Source: Chloroflexota bacterium (GTDB lineage Bacteria > Chloroflexota > Dehalococcoidia > SM23-28-2 > RBG-16-64-32). Taken from it: a DNA stretch of 6,970 bases. The notes under the pieces were generated by a model that was not told the origin of the DNA, searched no databases, and worked only from the letters and a program-made list of their open reading frames with translations. The translations under genes were made by a program, and so were the position numbers. The number at the start of each line of letters is the position of its first letter. The stretch's first letter is position 1. The stretch covers positions 1 to 6,970 of the forward strand of contig JADFKG010000107.1 of assembly GCA_022565075.1 (NCBI GenBank), given 5' to 3'. Positions 6,365 to 6,970 of the stretch are shown here, piece after piece.

Positions 6365-6380
6365 GCGCCTTACTCGGCGC
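6365..6380. terminator. Small hairpin between convergent genes, weak terminator candidate
   Basis: GCGCC (6365-6369) and GGCGC (6376-6380) form a 5-bp stem with loop TTACTC, which contains the stop codon of the minus-strand gene. No T-tract follows on either strand, so intrinsic termination is doubtful. It is listed because the convergent stops are only 7 bp apart and no other terminator structure was found. Confidence 0.15.
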
Positions 6381-6633
6381 GCGGCACTCGCTCGACGATC
6401 ATGTCCAGGGCCTCGCCGCGGCGCACCCAGCGCGTCATCTCGTCGTGCAGCAGGGAACTCACCTTGGCCAGCGCCATCTTGCGGTCCGGGTCTTCTTGAC
6501 CGGCGCGCGCCTCGGCCACCTCGCGCAGAGCGCCTTCGCAGGCGGCGGCCATCCGCCAGGCGAAAAACCAGCGGCCGCTGAGGTCTGCCCAGGTGCTCGT
6601 CTCCGTCGTTTCGATCTGCTTTGTCAGTGTCAT
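6370..6633 (-). CDS. Small hypothetical protein (87 aa)
   Basis: I do not recognise this family. The 87-residue product has no signal peptide or membrane segment and looks helical and cytoplasmic: WADLSGRWFFAWRMAAACEGALREVAEARA (15-44), then a charged stretch with KMALAKVSSLLHDEMTRWVRRGEALDMIVERV. It has four tryptophans and one cysteine. Coding status is supported by strongly GC-biased third positions, a sensible amino-acid composition, and a tight convergent fit with the MaoC-like gene. The ATG at 6633 is preceded by GGGG about 9 nt upstream and AAGGGA about 17 nt upstream, so the ribosome site is ordinary to weak. A competing longer frame on the same strand (6059-6712) runs antisense across the MaoC gene, is rich in Arg and Pro, and is judged a shadow. 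Confidence 0.62.
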   Translation of the reverse strand: MTLTKQIETTETSTWADLSGRWFFAWRMAAACEGALREVAEARAGQEDPDRKMALAKVSSLLHDEMTRWVRRGEALDMIVERVPRAE

Positions 6634-6745
6634 ATCGCTTGCCCCAACTTTCCCTTAGATTTGTCAATAGAGATGATGCTGCCGGCGCGGAACCGTTACA
6701 TAGGCGCGGCACGTATCCTGGTTGTGATGGACCGAACGCACGCTT

Positions 6746-6754
6746 TGTTATACT
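6746..6754 (+). promoter_or_regulatory. Extended -10 promoter of the membrane-anchored protein gene
   Basis: TGT-TATACT has the TGn extension directly before a five-of-six -10 hexamer (TATACT, 6749-6754). A weak -35 candidate TGGACC (6728-6733) lies at a short 15-nt spacing, which an extended -10 promoter can tolerate. Transcription would start near 6761, giving a leader of about 28 nt. Confidence 0.55.
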
Positions 6755-6773
6755 TGGCGAAAGTCCGATTTAC

Positions 6774-6781
6774 GAGAGGTG
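6774..6781 (+). promoter_or_regulatory. Ribosome binding site deciding the GTG start at 6789
   Basis: GAGAGGTG lies 7 nt before GTG 6789, the best Shine-Dalgarno match in the window. It fixes the start at GTG rather than at the later ATG 27 codons downstream. Confidence 0.7.
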
Positions 6782-6788
6782 ACGACTA

Positions 6789-6970
6789 GTGGCAAAACAG
6801 CGCAAACGAAGGCGTCGGGGACCAGCGCAACTACCCGGCACGCGCCGCTCCAAATATCCGTTCCCCATGAGCCTGCTCTTCAACGCCAAGATCTTCTACG
6901 TCTTTTTCATCGTCGTCATGATCGCCTCCATGGGGGCGATCGGCTTCGGCAGCTTTGGTGGCTCATCCAG
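6789..6970 (+). CDS. Membrane-anchored protein, N-terminal fragment (gene continues beyond window)
   Basis: Sixty codons are present from GTG 6789 to the right edge, with no stop. Residues 1-22 are strongly basic (MAKQRKRRRRGP, TRRSK). After YPFPMSLLFNAK (23-34), a hydrophobic segment from about 35 to 56 (IFYVFFIVVMIASMGAIGFGSF) forms one transmembrane helix, followed by a Gly/Ser linker (GGSS). By the positive-inside rule the basic tail is cytoplasmic and the missing main domain is outside the membrane. This layout recurs in single-pass anchored enzymes, including some peptidyl-prolyl isomerases of Chloroflexota as I remember them, but nothing in the visible part identifies the enzyme. It has its own promoter and strong ribosome site, diverging from the 87-aa gene. 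Confidence 0.75.
   Translation, partial: MAKQRKRRRRGPAQLPGTRRSKYPFPMSLLFNAKIFYVFFIVVMIASMGAIGFGSFGGSS

Noticed and set aside
6662..6667. Perfect TTGACA on the minus strand upstream of the 87-aa gene
   Set aside because: No -10 hexamer lies 16-18 nt downstream, and a -10 at longer spacing would fall on the start codon, so it is not called as a promoter.
6684..6709. Direct repeat GGCGCGG at 6684-6690 and 6703-6709
   Set aside because: Seven GC-only bases repeated once at a 19-bp period is within chance for this composition; no symmetry with the promoter supports an operator.

Overview
The window is GC-rich bacterial DNA in which every real gene favours G or C at third codon positions. The gene set (a secreted repeat protein with prealbumin/SpaA-like domains, a TolB-like PD40 propeller lipoprotein, a double hot-dog MaoC-type enzyme, a FtsX/MacB-type ABC exporter) would suit a Chloroflexota (Dehalococcoidia-like) or actinobacterial genome. 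I lean to Chloroflexota, but no phylogenetic marker is present, so this is an inference. No tRNA, rRNA, CRISPR array or insertion sequence is visible.

Layout. Positions 1-1936 (minus) hold the N-terminal 645 codons of a large exported protein whose 3' end lies outside the window. Positions 1937-2347 are a 411-bp gene-free stretch. It carries a near-consensus sigma70-type promoter on the minus strand, then a roughly 247-nt leader rich in hairpins, ending in a G-rich Shine-Dalgarno sequence that can be masked by a hairpin. Positions 2348-4190 (minus) are a two-gene ABC exporter operon: permease first, then an overlapping ATPase that starts at TTG. A 106-bp divergent intergenic region separates it from a plus-strand pair, a seven-bladed propeller lipoprotein (4297-5481) and a MaoC-like protein (5493-6362). 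A small hypothetical gene on the minus strand (6370-6633) converges on the MaoC gene with 7 bp between stop codons. From 6789 to the right edge runs the start of a membrane-anchored protein, preceded by an extended -10 promoter.

How the genes relate. Most of the content is cell-envelope: an exported repeat protein, an exporter of the DevC/MacB/HrtB kind, a lipoprotein and a membrane-anchored protein. Only the permease-ATPase pair is a clear functional unit. The lipoprotein and the MaoC-like gene are probably co-transcribed (11-bp gap) but have no obvious shared role.

The most notable feature is the leader of the surface-protein gene. Two copies of CTGCCC compete for one GGGCAG segment, and the second copy can also pair with the Shine-Dalgarno G-run. 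This is the arrangement of a translational on/off switch, and I could not match it to a riboswitch class I know. Secondary points are an altered ABC signature motif (LSDGE), incomplete Asp/His active-site pairs in both halves of the MaoC-like protein, and an AT-richer patch inside the surface-protein gene.
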